Shown here: piece by piece, positions 17,731 to 31,470 of the stretch | Layout of the letters: every line of letters begins with the position of its first letter | Numbering within the stretch: the stretch's first letter is position 1 | Source of the DNA: Rhodospirillales bacterium | Lineage (GTDB): Bacteria > Pseudomonadota > Alphaproteobacteria > BOG-932 > Roseiterribacteraceae | Length of the DNA: 64,000 bases | Assembly: GCA_003165335.1 (NCBI GenBank) | Contig: PLTD01000127.1 | Span: 62,001-126,000 of the forward strand | Reading direction: 5' to 3' | The notes under the pieces: generated by a model | Databases searched by the model: none | What the model was told of the DNA's origin: nothing | What the model saw: the letters and a program-made list of their open reading frames with translations, nothing else | Translations under genes and position numbers: made by a program

Positions 17731-18163
17731 GCGCCGTCACGCCGAATTTATTCAGCAGCGACCGCACCAGCCCAAAGACCGGCTCAAGCACATAGGCCAG
17801 CCGGTGGCTGTACCCGACCTCATAGAGGCCGTGGCTGGTTTCCCAGTTCAAGAGGGTTTCGCGGGCCATTTCGTTGATCATCGCCTCAAGTTCGCGCACT
17901 CGTGTCGCTGCGGCCAGCGTATCGAATTCGATCAGCCTGAAAACGAAATACAGCAGGCTGCAGATGATAAGGAACAGGATGACGCCAGCCGGCGGGAAGG
18001 CCGTATAGACCAGCGTGGTGGCGGCGAGGGTCGCGGGCACGCTGATGACGCAATATTGGTTGAACACCGAGTTTCTCTGCATGATCTCGGTACGCAGCGA
18101 GTTGTACTCAAACAGCAAGGCTTGGACCTTGTCTGTCGTCGACATCGGCGAATGAGCAGTCAT
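17675..18163 (-). CDS. small protein with two membrane helices, function unknown
   Basis: A 162-aa protein: an N-terminal charged helix (VQALLFEYNSLRTEIMQR), a hydrophobic hairpin of two helices (residues ~38-58 and 60-80), a second amphipathic stretch (RVRELEAMINEMARETL) and a polar tail. The EYNSLRTEIMQR pattern next to a two-helix hairpin occurs in many uncharacterised bacterial membrane proteins. The ATG at 18163 has GAGG about ten bases upstream. It converges on the VOC gene and overlaps it by 56 bases. I cannot assign a function. Confidence 0.65.
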   Translation of the reverse strand: MTAHSPMSTTDKVQALLFEYNSLRTEIMQRNSVFNQYCVISVPATLAATTLVYTAFPPAGVILFLIICSLLYFVFRLIEFDTLAAATRVRELEAMINEMARETLLNWETSHGLYEVGYSHRLAYVLEPVFGLVRSLLNKFGVTAPMIPSTDRADPVVPGDSS

Positions 18164-18214
18164 CGGCGCCCCACCTCATCATGGCCAGCGATCAGCTTAC
18201 GGTAACCCCGAATT

Positions 18215-18234
18215 ATGTTGGATCGCAATAACAT
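18215..18234. promoter_or_regulatory. dyad in the divergent intergenic region
   Basis: ATGTT (18215-18219), 10 bases, AACAT (18230-18234) forms a spaced dyad, with GTTG/CAAT extending it imperfectly. It sits in the 154-base gap between the two-helix protein (minus) and the hydrolase (plus) and could be a repressor site. Weak evidence. Confidence 0.25.
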
Positions 18235-18317
18235 CGCTGGGCGAGCCGGCAGGAATATTGCGCGCTTTGCCCCAACTGCTAGGTTGCACAAAGCAGACCG
18301 AAGGAAGGAAACGCCGA

Positions 18318-19292
18318 ATGGCGAACTGGACGCATCGTTACGGGAAAATCAACGGCATCGACATGCATTGGGTTGAGGAGGGCGAGGGGCCGCTCGTCAT
18401 TCTCTGCCATGGTTTCCCCCATCTTTGGTTCAGTTGGCGACACCAGATTGCGGTCATTGCGGCGGCAGGCTGGCGGGTGCTCGCACCCGACATGCGCGGC
18501 ATGGGCCAAACCGAGGCGCCGGCGGACACCAGCCAGTATGACTGCGATCATACGGTCGGCGATCTGATCGGGCTGATGGATCATTACGGAGAAAAGCAGG
18601 CCGTATTCGCCGGTCTCGATTTCGGTGTCTTCGCGGCCTATGACCTCGCCTTCCGTCATCCCGAACGGGTGCGGGCCCTGATCGGGCTGGAGAACCCAGT
18701 GACCCCCCACAACCCCGCTATTTCACCCTTGGACGAATCGCGGGAGATGTCGAAGAAGCATTTCACCCACATCACCTATTTCGAGCCCTACGGCCCCGCC
18801 GACGCAGACCTTGGAAACAACGTGCGGGACTTTCTGACGAAGGTCTATTACGCGCTCTCGGGAGATTATCATCTGCTCGATATGTGGAATCACCCGCCCG
18901 GTACGAGCTATCGCAACGCCTTGCCGCCGAACCCGCCGCCCCTTCCCTGGTATTGGCTGAGCGAGCTGGAGTTGGAGTTTTATATCTCCGAATATAGCCG
19001 CTCCGGCTTCACCGGCGGGCTGAACTGGTATCGCGCGATGGACTTGCGATGGCATCAGCGCAAGCAGTTCGAGGGCAAGAAGAACTCTGCGCCTTTCTTC
19101 TTCATCGGCAGTGAGCACGACGTTGATCTTGAGGGCTTTCACGGCGACGATCCGTTGGGTCAGCTCAAGAACCAATACAGCGACATTCGTGCAGTCGAGA
19201 TGATCGGCCATGCCGGTCATATGGTTCAGATGGAGCGGGCCGAGGAGGTTAACGCCCTGATGCTGAAGTTCCTGGCGACGCTGAAGGCTTAA
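18318..19292 (+). CDS. alpha/beta hydrolase, epoxide-hydrolase-like
   Basis: A 324-aa alpha/beta hydrolase. The oxyanion motif HGFP (31-34), the PDMRGMGQT loop, the nucleophile elbow Asp101 in AGLDFG and a C-terminal His301 in GHAGHMVQMERAEEV follow the epoxide hydrolase/haloalkane dehalogenase plan. A cap region rich in Tyr and Trp (about 150-255) contains SRSGFTGGLNWYR, where epoxide hydrolases place a lid Tyr. The elbow reads LDF instead of the usual HDW, so an epoxide substrate is likely but not certain. AAGGAAGGAA precedes the ATG at 18318. Probably a cytosolic detoxification or catabolic enzyme. Confidence 0.86.
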   Translation: MANWTHRYGKINGIDMHWVEEGEGPLVILCHGFPHLWFSWRHQIAVIAAAGWRVLAPDMRGMGQTEAPADTSQYDCDHTVGDLIGLMDHYGEKQAVFAGLDFGVFAAYDLAFRHPERVRALIGLENPVTPHNPAISPLDESREMSKKHFTHITYFEPYGPADADLGNNVRDFLTKVYYALSGDYHLLDMWNHPPGTSYRNALPPNPPPLPWYWLSELELEFYISEYSRSGFTGGLNWYRAMDLRWHQRKQFEGKKNSAPFFFIGSEHDVDLEGFHGDDPLGQLKNQYSDIRAVEMIGHAGHMVQMERAEEVNALMLKFLATLKA

Positions 19293-19757
19293 CTAACGCC
19301 GGCTGGCCTGCACCGCGCGGCCGAGACTCTCGAGCGCAGCGCGCAACTCGCCGTCGGGAACGGCCTGGGTCAGTTCGACCAGCTGGGATTCCTCGACGGG
19401 GCTCAAGGGGCGCAGATTGGCCATCGGCGGCATGCGCGTCGGCGGACGCTGCACCAGCTTGATCCGCGCCACGGCGCGATAGCCGAAAACGGCGTTTACC
19501 CGCTCGATCAACTGGGGCATCGAATGCTGCACCTCGATGGCACGGGCCGGAACGATATCGATGGTGAGCGTGGCATCCGTGCGCTCGCCGCGCGGGAAGG
19601 CGAGCTTCACCGGCGCCGTCACCTGGCCCAGATCGGCACCAACGATCAGCGGCCAGTCGGTGACCAGCTTTCCATAGCCCAGGCCTTTTTTTCCCAGAGC
19701 TTTGCCGGCGACACCGGGAATCATGCGTGACATATGGCGGGGACCGGACATGGTCAT
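19293..19757 (-). CDS. dciA: DciA-family (DUF721) protein, putative helicase-loading factor
   Basis: A 154-aa DUF721 protein. Members called DciA interact with the replicative helicase DnaB in bacteria lacking DnaC/DnaI. Family marks: an N-terminal KKGLGYGKLVTDWPLIVG stretch (W-P-x-VG) and the IERVNAVFGYRAVARIKLVQRP segment. It is divergent from mutY with only 14 bases between the start codons, an arrangement often seen in alphaproteobacteria. Its stop directly abuts the 3' end of the hydrolase gene. Confidence 0.85.
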   Translation of the reverse strand: MTMSGPRHMSRMIPGVAGKALGKKGLGYGKLVTDWPLIVGADLGQVTAPVKLAFPRGERTDATLTIDIVPARAIEVQHSMPQLIERVNAVFGYRAVARIKLVQRPPTRMPPMANLRPLSPVEESQLVELTQAVPDGELRAALESLGRAVQASRR

Positions 19758-19771
19758 GTTATAGGCTTCTC

Positions 19772-20847
19772 ATGCCTACGACCGCTAGAGCAACGAAGAC
19801 GCAGGATCTCTCAAGCCAGTTATTGGACTGGTACGATCGGCACCGCCGCGTATTGCCTTGGCGCGCGCCTGCGGGGAAGCTGACTGAGCCTTACGCCGTC
19901 TGGCTGTCGGAAATCATGCTTCAACAGACCACCATTGCTGCGGTCATCCCCTATTTCCTGCGTTTCCTGCAACGCTGGCCGTCGGTCGCCGATCTGGCTG
20001 CGGCTCCATTGGACGACGTGCTGACCGAATGGGCGGGCCTGGGCTACTACGCGCGTGCCCGCAATCTGCACGCCTGCGCCAAGGCCGTGGTCGAGCGCCA
20101 CGGCGGCATCTTCCCTGCCGACCGAGAGGCGCTGAAGGCTCTGCCGGGCATCGGCGATTATACCTCCGGCGCGATTGCCGCGATCGCCTTCGATATTCCG
20201 GCTGCTGCTATCGACGGGAATGCCGAACGCGCTCTTTCGCGCCTGTTCGATATCGAAACGCCGATGCCGCTCGCCAAACCCGAACTGCGGCGGATCGGCG
20301 AATCGTTGGTGCCGGCGGATCGGCCGGGTGATTTCGCCCAGGCTCTGATGGACCTGGGGTCGACAGTCTGCACGCCGCGCAAGCCGGGCTGCGTGCTGTG
20401 CCCCTGGCGTGAACCGTGCCGTGCCCTTGCTTTGGGCATCGCCGAGAGCCTGCCGCGCAAGGCTGAGAAAGCCGTCAGGCCTCACCGGGCCGGAACCGCC
20501 TTCTGGGTTGTCGACGACACAGGCGCGGTATTGCTTAGGCGGCGGGCGGAAAAGGGGCTGCTGGGGGGCATGATCGAGGTGCCGTCGACCGAATGGGGGC
20601 CGACGCCGCCTTCGCCATCCGACGCCAGGTCCGCCGCACCGCTGGAAACCGACTGGCGGGTGCTTCCGGGCCAGGTGCGGCATGTCTTTACCCATTTCGA
20701 GCTGACCTTGACCGTCTGGACGGGGAGGGTCTCAGGGCGCGGCGACGCAAAGCTGGGCATGTGGGTAAAACCCGATAAGTTCGGGGACTATGCCCTACCT
20801 AGCCTCATGATGAAGGTCGTGAGACACGCTATGACTAAGGCCGGCTG

Positions 20848-20851
<4 letters not shown>
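19772..20851 (+). CDS. mutY: adenine DNA glycosylase MutY
   Basis: Removes adenine mispaired with 8-oxoguanine. The 359-aa protein has the HhH-GPD domain with catalytic Glu47 (WLSEIMLQQT), the helix-hairpin-helix LPGIGDYTSGAIA and catalytic Asp148 (IDGN). The iron-sulfur loop Cys200-x6-Cys207-x2-Cys210-x5-Cys216 holds the [4Fe-4S] cluster. The C-terminal Nudix-like domain (about 240-350) for 8-oxoG recognition is present (AFWVVDDTGAVLLRRR, VRHVFTHFEL). The ATG at 19772 lies close to the dciA start on the other strand; the 3' end overlaps folB by four bases. Confidence 0.95.
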
Positions 20852-22397
<1,546 letters not shown>

Positions 22398-22399
<2 letters not shown>

Positions 22400-23021
22400 A
22401 GAGGCTTGCCGCAAAGCACTCGCGTACCGGCGCAAAAGAGGTGCGATGATGCGGCGTGGGACCGAATCTTTTCAACGCGTTGCGATGGGCGAGCGTGCCG
22501 TAGCCGACATTCGTGGTCCAGCCATACTCAGGATGGGTTTCGGCCAATTTCTGCATCAGCCGGTCGCGGACCACCTTGGCGACGATCGAGGCAGCGGCGA
22601 TCGACAGGTGAATTCCGTCTCCGCCGATGACCATTCGGCACTGCATAGGCAGGCCGGGGTGTTGATTCCCATCCACCAATGCCAGATCCGGCAATACGGT
22701 CAGACCCGCTACGGCGCGACGCATCGCCAGGAATGAGGCCTGTAGAATATTGATGCTGTCGATCTCGGCGACGCTGGCCTGGCCTACGCCCACCATCGCA
22801 CAGCCGCGAATCTCCAGGTCCAGCCGCTCTCGGGCGCACAGCGTCAGCTTCTTGGAGTCGTCGACTTCGCGTGCCACTGAGCGGGGCAGTTTGCGCGGCA
22901 AAATTACCGCTGCCGCCACGACCGGACCGGCCAGCGGCCCGCGCCCGACCTCGTCGATACCCGCGACGATTCCGGCGAAGGCGCTCTCGAATTGAAAATG
23001 GGGCAGGCGGGACTCGCGCAT
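22398..23021 (-). CDS. rnhB: ribonuclease HII
   Basis: Endonuclease that cuts RNA in RNA-DNA hybrids and at misincorporated ribonucleotides. The 207-aa protein shows the metal-binding Asp23/Glu24 in [13 protein letters not shown], the DDSKKL motif, the LVDGNQ segment with the third Asp, and the [15 protein letters not shown] helix with the last Asp region. An ATG at 23021 is chosen; an in-frame TTG two codons earlier is possible and neither has a strong ribosome-binding site. It precedes ccrM by 57 bases. Confidence 0.93.
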
Positions 23022-23067
23022 AGGCAAAGCTAGCCCAAGGTGGACCGGCGAAAAAGCAAAACATCGA

Positions 23068-24183
23068 TCAGAAAAGCGACAATTGTGCCTTCGCTGGGCT
23101 GCCGCTCCTGAACAAGGTCAGGTTCAGCGCCGGCCTGGGTTTGTCCAGGTGAAGTCGCTTTACCACCAGGGCAAAGCGCTGCTGGAGCAATTGGGCATAG
23201 GGTCCGGTGCCGGTCATGCGGGTGCCGAAGCCGGCCTGGTTCAATTTACCGTCCCGGCATTGGCGAATCAGACTCAGAACCTTGTCCGCGCGGTCGGGGA
23301 AATGACCGCGCAACCATTCTTCGAACAGGGTTTTGATCTCATAGGGCAGGCGTACGATGATCATGCCTGCGCGCTCGGCCCCTGCCTCGGCCGCTGCTTC
23401 CAATATAGATTCCAGCTCATGGCAGGAAAGGCCTGGCACGATCGGCGCGGCCATGACGCTGACCGGCACACCGGCTGACCTCAGCACCCTAATCGTCTCG
23501 ATTCGCTTTTGCGGCGTTGCCGCCCTGGGTTCCATAGTTCGGGACAGTTCGCGGTCCAGCGTTGTGATCGATACGCCGCATCTGACCAGCCCCTTGGCCG
23601 CCATCGGCCCCAATATGTCCAGGTCGCGCTGGATCAGCGCCGATTTGGTCAGAAGCCCGACCGGATGTTCGAATTCGGACAGCACCTGAAGAATGCGGCG
23701 GGTCAACATCTCCGTGCGCTCGACCGGCTGATAGGCATCGGTATTGATGCCCAGTTGAATGACGGCGGGCGTGTAGTTCTTGGCCGACAGTTCCGCGCGC
23801 AGCAATTCCGGCGAGTCGGGCTTGCGAAATATCCGGGTCTCGAAATCCAACCCCGGCGACAAGTTCAAATAGGCGTGGGTCGGCCGGGCAAAACAATAGA
23901 TGCAGCCGTGTTCACAACCCTTATAGGGGTTGATCGAGCGGTCGAAGCCGACATCGGGCGAGTTGTTGCGGGTGATGATCCGCTTGGCCGTGTCGATGCC
24001 CAGGATGGTCTGGGACGGTGCGCTTTCCCATTCGTCGGGTTCGGCGCCGCCCCAGCCGTCGTCAGTCGTTATCCGGTCCGGCGAATCGAACCGCCCGCTC
24101 GGCCGGTTCGAAACTGCTCCCCGGCCCTTGCGCGGAACATCCGGCAGGGCGTCGATCTCAGTTCTGATGCGCAACTCGGCCAT
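23068..24183 (-). CDS. PA0069-family radical SAM protein
   Basis: A 371-aa radical SAM enzyme. The cluster-binding CxxxCxxC motif is Cys90-Cys94-Cys97 in [19 protein letters not shown], a form shared with spore photoproduct lyase-like proteins of the PA0069/Rv2578c family. Downstream [12 protein letters not shown] and a LITKSAL-like strand ([12 protein letters not shown]) are also typical. The reaction catalysed by this family is not established. It lies between pepN (48-base gap) and rnhB (46-base gap) on the same strand, probably read in the same long run. Confidence 0.88.
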   Translation of the reverse strand: MAELRIRTEIDALPDVPRKGRGAVSNRPSGRFDSPDRITTDDGWGGAEPDEWESAPSQTILGIDTAKRIITRNNSPDVGFDRSINPYKGCEHGCIYCFARPTHAYLNLSPGLDFETRIFRKPDSPELLRAELSAKNYTPAVIQLGINTDAYQPVERTEMLTRRILQVLSEFEHPVGLLTKSALIQRDLDILGPMAAKGLVRCGVSITTLDRELSRTMEPRAATPQKRIETIRVLRSAGVPVSVMAAPIVPGLSCHELESILEAAAEAGAERAGMIIVRLPYEIKTLFEEWLRGHFPDRADKVLSLIRQCRDGKLNQAGFGTRMTGTGPYAQLLQQRFALVVKRLHLDKPRPALNLTLFRSGSPAKAQLSLF

Positions 24184-24231
24184 GGACCGAATATAGCGCG
24201 CAGATCAGAACTTACAATGAACAAATAGAGA

Positions 24232-26883
24232 TTAAGGCGCGAGACTCTTGTTCACGACCTCGAAGATGTCCCGCGACTTCACGCGTCCGGCCAAATCCTT
24301 CAGCACCGCCTCCATCCGGCTGCGCTGCGGTTCGGCGAAGCGCCGCCACTGGCGGATCGGTCCCAGCATGCGGGCGCCGACCTGCGGGTTGGTCGTGTCG
24401 AGATGAGCGACGATATCGGCCAGCAGGCGATATCCTTCGCCCGCCGGGTCGTGAAATCGCGCGAAGTTGCCGTCGGCAAAGCTGCTGATCAGTGCGCGTA
24501 GTCGGTTCGGGTTGCCGGTCGTGAAGTCGGGGTGGCGCATCAGCCGGCGGACATCGCCCAGGGTCTGCGGCCGGTCTGCGCGCGCCTGGACCGAAAACCA
24601 TTTATCCAGGGTCAGCGCATTGTCCTTGTGCCGGTCATAGAAGGCAGCAAGCGCCGCCTCCCGTTCCGGTCCGTCGGTGTCCGCCAGCGCAGCCAGAGCG
24701 CCGATGCGCAGGGTCATGCCTCGGGCAGCATGGAACTGCCGGTCCGCCAGCGCCACGATCTCCGCATCGGGTGCGGCCATCAGCAATCTAAGGGCTGCAT
24801 TGTGCAGGGCACGCCTGCCGATCGCCTCAGCCGACAGGTCGCTCTCGCTGTCCTCGTTACCGGGGCCGGTTCGGTTGTAGACCTCAAGCAAAACCGGGCG
24901 CAGCCGATGGGCGAGCGTCTCGCGGATTGTGTTGGTGACGGACGTCAAGATCGCGACATCGACCGGCGTCGCATATTCGGCCAGCGCCGCGGCATCGGGC
25001 AGCATCAGCATGACCGCGCCCAGGCCGGGGTCCAGCCCACGGTCCTGCAGCATCGTCCGGGTCGCGTCGGTCAACAGGTCGATCAGTTTTGCCGCATCTG
25101 GATGGGCAGGACGCGCCGCGCTGGCGAGCAATGTGCGGATAGCCAGTTCCTGCCCTGAATCCCACCGCGCAACCGGGTCGTCGTCGTGGGCGGCCAGGAA
25201 TGCCAGTTCGGACCCGCCGAGGTCGGTTGTAAGCCGGACCGGCGCTGAAAATCCGCGCAGCAGCGATGGCGTCGGCGCGGCCGGAATATTGTCGAATTCG
25301 AATCGCGCGCTGGCGGTTTTCAGCTCCAGAACTTGTTCGGTCTCACCGTTCGCGCTCAGCGCAAAGGCTTGGCCGTCGGGTCCGATCAGGGCGATGCGGA
25401 TCGGCATATGCAACGGCGCCTTGTCCGGCTGGCCGGGCGTCGGCGCAGTGGTTTGGCTGAGCGTCAGGCTGAATCGCTTCGCCTGGGCGTCATAGCTGCT
25501 GCTCGCGCTCACCAAGGGTGTGCCGGCCTGGCTATACCAGGTACGAAACTGGCCGAGATCGACGCCCGAAGCATCTTGCATCGCCTGAACGAAGTCGTCA
25601 CAGGTGACGGCCTGACCGTCGTGGCGCCCGAAATAGAGATCCATCCCGGCGCGGAACCGAGATGGACCCAGCAGTGTGCGGATCATTCGAATGATTTCCG
25701 CGCCCTTTTCATAGACCGTGGGCGTGTAGAAATTATTGATCTCGATATAGCTGTCCGGGCGGATCGGATGGGCCATCGGCCCCGAATCCTCAGGGAACTG
25801 CGACCGCCGAAGCCTGTCGACTTCGCTGATCCGTTTGACGGCCTCGCCCGATTGGTCGCCGGAAAATTGCTGGTCGCGAAAGACCGTCAGCCCTTCCTTC
25901 AGGCTGAGTTGGAACCAGTCGCGGCAGGTGACGCGGTTGCCGCTCCAATTGTGGAAATATTCATGGGCGATGACGCCTTCGACGCCGGTATAGTCGGCAT
26001 CGGTCGCTGTATCGGGGGTGGTCAGCACATATTTCGTGTTGAAGATATTGAGGCCGGTGTTCTCCATGGCCCCCATATTGAAATCTCCGACGGCGACGAT
26101 ATTGAACACGTCCAGCTGATATTCCCGCCCATAGGTTTGTTCGTCCCAAACCATCGACGCCTTCAGCGAGCGCATCGCATGGTCCAGCTTGTCCAGATCG
26201 GCCGGCGCGGCATAGATGCCCAGCGTCACAGTGCGGCCTGAGGCAGTCACGAATGTATCGTTGATATGCGACAGCTTGCCGGCGACCAGCGCGAATAGAT
26301 AGCTCGATTTCGGGAAGGGGTCGTCCCACACCGCATAGTGGCGGCCCTCCGGCAGATCGCCTGCTTCAATCGGATTGCCGTTCGACAGCAGGACCGGATA
26401 TTCAGCCTTGTCGGCGGCCATCCTGACCGTCATCGGCGCCATCACGTCAGGCCGATCGAAATAATAGGTGATCTTGCGAAAGCCTTCCGGCTCGCACTGG
26501 GTGCAAAAGGAACCGGACGAACGATAGAGCCCGTCCAGCGACGTGTTCGCCGCCGGGTCCAGCCGGGTCACGATCTCCAGCACCGCTTGCTGCCCTACGC
26601 CGGGGATCGTCAGATGCTCTGAGTCGCGCGTGTAACGGGCTTCGTTCAGTATCTTTCCGTCCAGCGCCACCGACACCAGTTCAAGCTTGCGTCCATCGAG
26701 CACCAGCGGGGCCGTTGCGTTGCCGGCGCGTTCCAGCTGGATGCGCGCTTTGACCGTTGTCGCGTGGGGTTCCAGGTCAAAATCGAGGTCGAGACGGCGA
26801 ACGCGAAAATCGGGCGACTGATAATCGCGCCGCTGAATTGTGCGGGGTGTCGCGGCGGGGGCCAGGCTTGCTTGGTCCATCAT
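24232..26883 (-). CDS. pepN: aminopeptidase N (M1 metallopeptidase)
   Basis: Cytosolic zinc aminopeptidase for peptide turnover, 883 aa, the usual length of bacterial PepN. The exopeptidase motif GAMEN is at 271-275 and the zinc site HEYFH at 307-311 with the third ligand Glu330 (LKEGLTVFRDQQF). N-terminal beta domain, catalytic thermolysin-like domain, small beta domain and the long helical C-terminal domain are all present. Two adjacent ATG codons begin the gene, and the first overlaps the thioesterase stop (ATGA), so it is last of the coupled proB-unknown-thioesterase-pepN set. Confidence 0.96.
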   Translation of the reverse strand: MMDQASLAPAATPRTIQRRDYQSPDFRVRRLDLDFDLEPHATTVKARIQLERAGNATAPLVLDGRKLELVSVALDGKILNEARYTRDSEHLTIPGVGQQAVLEIVTRLDPAANTSLDGLYRSSGSFCTQCEPEGFRKITYYFDRPDVMAPMTVRMAADKAEYPVLLSNGNPIEAGDLPEGRHYAVWDDPFPKSSYLFALVAGKLSHINDTFVTASGRTVTLGIYAAPADLDKLDHAMRSLKASMVWDEQTYGREYQLDVFNIVAVGDFNMGAMENTGLNIFNTKYVLTTPDTATDADYTGVEGVIAHEYFHNWSGNRVTCRDWFQLSLKEGLTVFRDQQFSGDQSGEAVKRISEVDRLRRSQFPEDSGPMAHPIRPDSYIEINNFYTPTVYEKGAEIIRMIRTLLGPSRFRAGMDLYFGRHDGQAVTCDDFVQAMQDASGVDLGQFRTWYSQAGTPLVSASSSYDAQAKRFSLTLSQTTAPTPGQPDKAPLHMPIRIALIGPDGQAFALSANGETEQVLELKTASARFEFDNIPAAPTPSLLRGFSAPVRLTTDLGGSELAFLAAHDDDPVARWDSGQELAIRTLLASAARPAHPDAAKLIDLLTDATRTMLQDRGLDPGLGAVMLMLPDAAALAEYATPVDVAILTSVTNTIRETLAHRLRPVLLEVYNRTGPGNEDSESDLSAEAIGRRALHNAALRLLMAAPDAEIVALADRQFHAARGMTLRIGALAALADTDGPEREAALAAFYDRHKDNALTLDKWFSVQARADRPQTLGDVRRLMRHPDFTTGNPNRLRALISSFADGNFARFHDPAGEGYRLLADIVAHLDTTNPQVGARMLGPIRQWRRFAEPQRSRMEAVLKDLAGRVKSRDIFEVVNKSLAP

Positions 26884-27299
26884 AGATATGCCTCCAGCGC
26901 CTGGCGCTCTTCAGCTGTGAAGGGCTTGGACCCTCGTGCTTCGGCATCGAAGCGCACCGCGATCGACTGCGATGTGGAGGCGCACACATCGCCGTCGAAA
27001 ATCGCGCAGGCCAGGGTCAAGGAACTGGTCCCCAACCGGCACAGCCGAACCCCCAGTTTCAGTACCGCCGGAAAGCGGATTTCCTTGCGATAGTCGATTT
27101 CGAGGCGAACCATCGCCATCCCGACCTTGGCCCCGTCGGATAGGCCGCAAGAGGCCATGAAGCTTACCCGCGCGGTCTCAAAATAGGTCGCATAGGCCTT
27201 GTTGTTGACGTGGCCCAGCATGTCGAGGTCGGCAAAGCGCACATGTTCGGTCGCCCAGAAGCGATAGCTCTCAGGGGCGGTCGCGTCGAAATCGCTCAT
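26880..27299 (-). CDS. hot-dog-fold acyl-CoA thioesterase (YbgC/FadM-like)
   Basis: A 139-aa 4HBT-family thioesterase. The signature FADLDMLGHVNNKAYATYFETAR contains the catalytic Asp of this group and the GHVNN turn. It probably hydrolyses acyl-CoA thioesters in the cytosol; chain-length preference is unknown. It overlaps its upstream neighbour and pepN by four bases each (ATGA), which points to one translationally coupled operon. Confidence 0.9.
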   Translation of the reverse strand: MSDFDATAPESYRFWATEHVRFADLDMLGHVNNKAYATYFETARVSFMASCGLSDGAKVGMAMVRLEIDYRKEIRFPAVLKLGVRLCRLGTSSLTLACAIFDGDVCASTSQSIAVRFDAEARGSKPFTAEERQALEAYL

Positions 27300-27810
27300 C
27301 GCTTTTGAATCAGTTGGACGATCGTGATCGGGTCGCCGTTGTCCGAGGCCTGGGCCTGGGCAAGGGTGAAGCTGCGCCCCTCGGGCTGTTTCAGAAGCCA
27401 GGTTCGAAATATCGCCCCGATCTGGTTCGAACTGATGCTGGGTGTACCCAGCCTCTGTTCCAATGCCGCAGCCAACCCATCGAAGGTAAAGCCCGGCTGA
27501 TCGACCAGTTCGAACGCGACCGAGAACAGCGGCATTGCTTCACCGCCATGGGGAAGCGCGCCCACGTCGAAATGCGCCTGGGCATGGCGGATATAGCCGT
27601 CGGTGGAACCGCCATCGGTGTAGAGCACCATGCCGTTTGCTTCGTGGCGGACAAATTTGGTCAGTCTGGCGAAGTCGTCCGGCAGGCTTTCGGCGGTAAT
27701 GGGCTTGGCGCCGGCTTGGACCAAGGCATCGGCGATATCGTCTGTCGGGGCGGCCGACGACACGCCGCCGAATGCCAGCAGCATCGATAATGTCAGGACG
27801 GCCAGAATTC

Positions 27811-27814
<4 letters not shown>
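27296..27814 (-). CDS. exported protein of unknown function
   Basis: A 172-aa protein with a clear signal peptide (residues 1-21, AFGGVSSAA before cleavage). The mature part is a mixed alpha/beta domain with VQAGAKPITAESLPDDF, YTDGGSTDGYIRHAQAHFDV and a C-terminal NGDPITIVQLIQKR. No catalytic pattern or known family was recognised. It is fixed in a translationally coupled chain: its ATG overlaps the proB stop and its stop overlaps the thioesterase ATG, each by four bases. Why an exported protein is coupled to proline and peptide enzymes is unclear. Confidence 0.75.
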
Positions 27815-30065
<2,251 letters not shown>

Positions 30066-30071
30066 AACAGG

Positions 30072-30353
<282 letters not shown>

Positions 30354-30364
30354 GGCTCTCTACC

Positions 30365-30667
30365 TTACGCTGCGGAGATTTCGGTGATGCGCAGGACGGT
30401 AATGTCCTGGCGATGACCGTTCTTGCGGCGATAATTCTGCCGCCGCTTCTTCTTGAAAACGATGATCTTGGGGCCGCGATCCTGGGCCACGACCTCGGCC
30501 GCGACGCTGGCGCCCTGGACCAGCGGCGTGCCGATCTTGTCGCCTACCATCAGAACCTGGTCGAGCGCGATGGTCGAACCGGCTTCGACCTCAAGCTTCT
30601 CGACCTTAATCACGTCGCCGGGGACGACCCGATACTGCTTACCGCCGGTCTTGATGACTGCGAACAT
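30365..30667 (-). CDS. rplU: 50S ribosomal protein L21
   Basis: A 100-aa large-subunit protein. [14 protein letters not shown] at the start and the basic [17 protein letters not shown] segment near the C-terminus identify L21. It is the first gene of the rplU-rpmA-obgE-proB run, with a promoter-like element about 110-140 bases upstream and AGGAT before the ATG. Confidence 0.98.
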   Translation of the reverse strand: MFAVIKTGGKQYRVVPGDVIKVEKLEVEAGSTIALDQVLMVGDKIGTPLVQGASVAAEVVAQDRGPKIIVFKKKRRQNYRRKNGHRQDITVLRITEISAA

Positions 30668-30778
30668 CGCTTAAATCCTGAAACTGCGCCGGGCCTGACG
30701 AAAATCCGGCAACGGCCTGGGCAAAAAAATAGTCTGGGCCCCCGTCGCCATCAAGCGCCGGTCCCAAGCAAGCCGCGC

Positions 30779-30806
30779 AATCTAACGATTGTTGCGCCGC
30801 TGTCAA
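30779..30806 (-). promoter_or_regulatory. sigma-70-type promoter of rplU
   Basis: On the minus strand TTGACA (30806-30801), 16 bases, TAGATT (30784-30779). The -35 is consensus. It would give a ~100-base leader with a run of seven T's. It also lies just past the stop of the upstream SnoaL gene, where inverted GC-rich arms (GCGCCGC / GCGGCGC) flank the -35. Confidence 0.6.
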
Positions 30807-30841
30807 TGCGCGGCGCTTATTTTCGCAGGTTTGCGGGCGCT

Positions 30842-31360
30842 TCACCCCATCAGCCAGCCCGGCACATTATGGCCGTCGCCCCGGGGTGTCGCACCCATCG
30901 GGAAATTGCCCATGCCCAGAACCTCGGGATTGCCGTCGTACCAGACGGCGGTGCCGATGCGCTTGGTAATGCGCCATCCGTCCTTGGTGCGCACCAGATC
31001 GTCCGTGTACCAGCCGCCGATCATCAGGAAGGGCTTGGGCGCCAGGTCGTTGCGGACATGCTGCGCCAAGAAATAGCAGCGGACATGGGCATGATCGCCT
31101 TCCAGATCGATCACCGGCAGGCCCAGATGATGCTGGGTGGCGCTGAGTGCGCCCAAGGCCGCTCCCGCCATCGCCTTATAGCTGGCGGGCGTCATCTCCC
31201 CCACGCCGCCCAGGATAATCTGCGCTTCGGGTACAAAGACCTGGTCGAACAGAGACATTTCCCGCGTATCGACGGCCAGAACATAGAGGCCCAGAGCCCG
31301 CTGGATGTCCTGAATGTCCAAAAGCCGCTGGACGGCATCGTCGTTCACGCTCGTTGTCAT
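30842..31360 (-). CDS. SnoaL-like (NTF2-fold) protein
   Basis: A 172-aa NTF2-fold protein, the third such gene in the window. It has an N-terminal helix (LLDIQDIQRALGLYVLAVDTRE), the VFVPEAQIILGG strand, a central THHLG-type segment (ATQHHLGLPVIDLEGDHAHV) and GGWYTDDLVRTKDGWRITKR near the end, which is characteristic of SnoaL-like 4 proteins. It stands alone on the minus strand upstream of the ribosomal operon and may share transcripts with it. Substrate unknown. Confidence 0.82.
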   Translation of the reverse strand: MTTSVNDDAVQRLLDIQDIQRALGLYVLAVDTREMSLFDQVFVPEAQIILGGVGEMTPASYKAMAGAALGALSATQHHLGLPVIDLEGDHAHVRCYFLAQHVRNDLAPKPFLMIGGWYTDDLVRTKDGWRITKRIGTAVWYDGNPEVLGMGNFPMGATPRGDGHNVPGWLMG

Positions 31361-31470
31361 GGCCTATATTCCCCTGGGTCTGGCTTGAATCCGATTTTGC
31401 CCGATCCTGGCGCAGGGCGCGCCTCAGATCAATCTCGGATCGCCATCTTCGGCGAACGGGCCTCACCGCC

